From Bacteroides timonensis (lineage in GTDB: Bacteria > Bacteroidota > Bacteroidia > Bacteroidales > Bacteroidaceae), in contig NZ_CBVI010000064.1 in assembly GCF_000513195.1 (NCBI RefSeq), positions 1 to 48,691 on the forward strand: 48,691 nt of DNA, given 5' to 3'. Position numbers and translations under genes: made by a program. The notes below the pieces were generated by a model. The model was not told where the DNA came from, ran no database searches, and saw only the letters and a list, made by a program, of their open reading frames with translations. Below are positions 48,640 to 48,691 of the stretch, piece by piece. The stretch's first letter is position 1; every line of letters starts with the position of its first letter.

Positions 48640-48691
48640 CACTTCGGCGATATTTATTCTAAAGATACATTCGATTCCAGGAAAACTGCCA

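Larger units (their letters stand above)
47609..48664 (+). repeat. Rpn cassette, copy 2 (intact)
   Basis: The second copy of the promoter-gene-terminator unit starts at CTTTGCGAAG and ends TATTCTAAAG, like copy 1. Its leader is identical to copy 1 for 59 bases up to the start codon; the full length is about 1056 bp against 697 bp in copy 1. Confidence 0.8.

Noticed and set aside
1..48691. tRNA or rRNA genes
   Set aside because: No cloverleaf with a TTCGA-type loop or rRNA-like conserved block was seen on either strand; a covariance search would decide.

Overview
The window comes from a Bacteroidales gut commensal, most likely a Bacteroides. The case rests on moderate GC and AT-rich intergenic regions, -7 boxes of the Bacteroidetes type (TAnnTTTG, in two places with TTTG 19 bp upstream), many lipoproteins, a Mfa1/Mfa2-type fimbrial locus, an RteC remnant from a Bacteroides conjugative transposon, an ECF sigma/FecR pair and Arm-type tyrosine recombinases. 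Genus and species are inferred; no rRNA or tRNA was seen.

Layout. (1) 0.5-7.1 kb: a six-gene minus-strand redox operon (zinc alcohol dehydrogenase, acetyltransferase, flavodoxin-aldo/keto reductase fusion, TIGR04076-like protein, iron alcohol dehydrogenase, Tat-exported iron-sulfur flavoprotein) diverges from an AraC-family regulator. Between them are four related repeats arranged as two pairs with a 21-bp period, probably the regulator's operators. (2) 7.1-18.3 kb: an accessory region with unrecognised genes, one of them apparently frameshifted, a TIR/deoxyribosyltransferase-like + HEPN-like gene pair that could be a defence module, a decayed rteC, a lone Mfa2-like lipoprotein, an XRE regulator and small orphan genes. 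Three copies of a long imperfect palindrome (312-449, 7762-7957, 16392-16560) with compensatory arm changes are scattered from the window start to 16.6 kb. (3) 18.3-20.1 kb: a DUF4925-like lipoprotein and a calycin-like secreted protein behind a duplicated promoter-like segment. (4) 20.2-36.9 kb: a complete fimbrial locus on the minus strand (Rrf2-like regulator, DUF3575, DUF3868/OmpA, Mfa2 anchor, Mfa1 shaft, Mfa1-like subunit, two DUF4906-like subunits, a DUF1566-like protein, a clostripain-family protease and a small orphan), diverging from an ECF sigma / FecR / STN-DUF3575 operon.

(5) 36.9-39.4 kb: a non-coding stretch rich in direct and inverted repeats with a transposase remnant, next to a tyrosine recombinase. 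(6) 39.7-46.0 kb: a second minus-strand envelope redox operon (small lipoprotein, ABM monooxygenase, DUF362, permease, ECF-type S component, carboxymuconolactone decarboxylase-cupin, flavin reductase, Tat flavoprotein, cupin). Its upstream region carries two copies of a motif like the AraC repeats of region 1, again 21 bp apart. (7) 46.1-48.7 kb: two direct copies of a promoter-Rpn nuclease-terminator cassette, the first decayed by internal deletion, surrounding small membrane-protein genes and a truncated gene.

How the genes may work together. The fimbrial locus has shaft, anchor, accessory and assembly genes plus its own clan CD cysteine protease. All four subunits carry an arginine at the end of the first predicted strand after the lipobox, where gingipains mature Porphyromonas fimbrillins, so the clostripain-like protein may be a dedicated fimbrillin-maturation protease. 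The divergent sigma/FecR operon ends in a protein fusing an STN sensor domain to the same DUF3575 barrel found in the fimbrial operon, suggesting envelope-to-sigma signalling for fimbriae. The two redox operons share enzyme types, export signals and a likely operator motif and may belong to one regulon.
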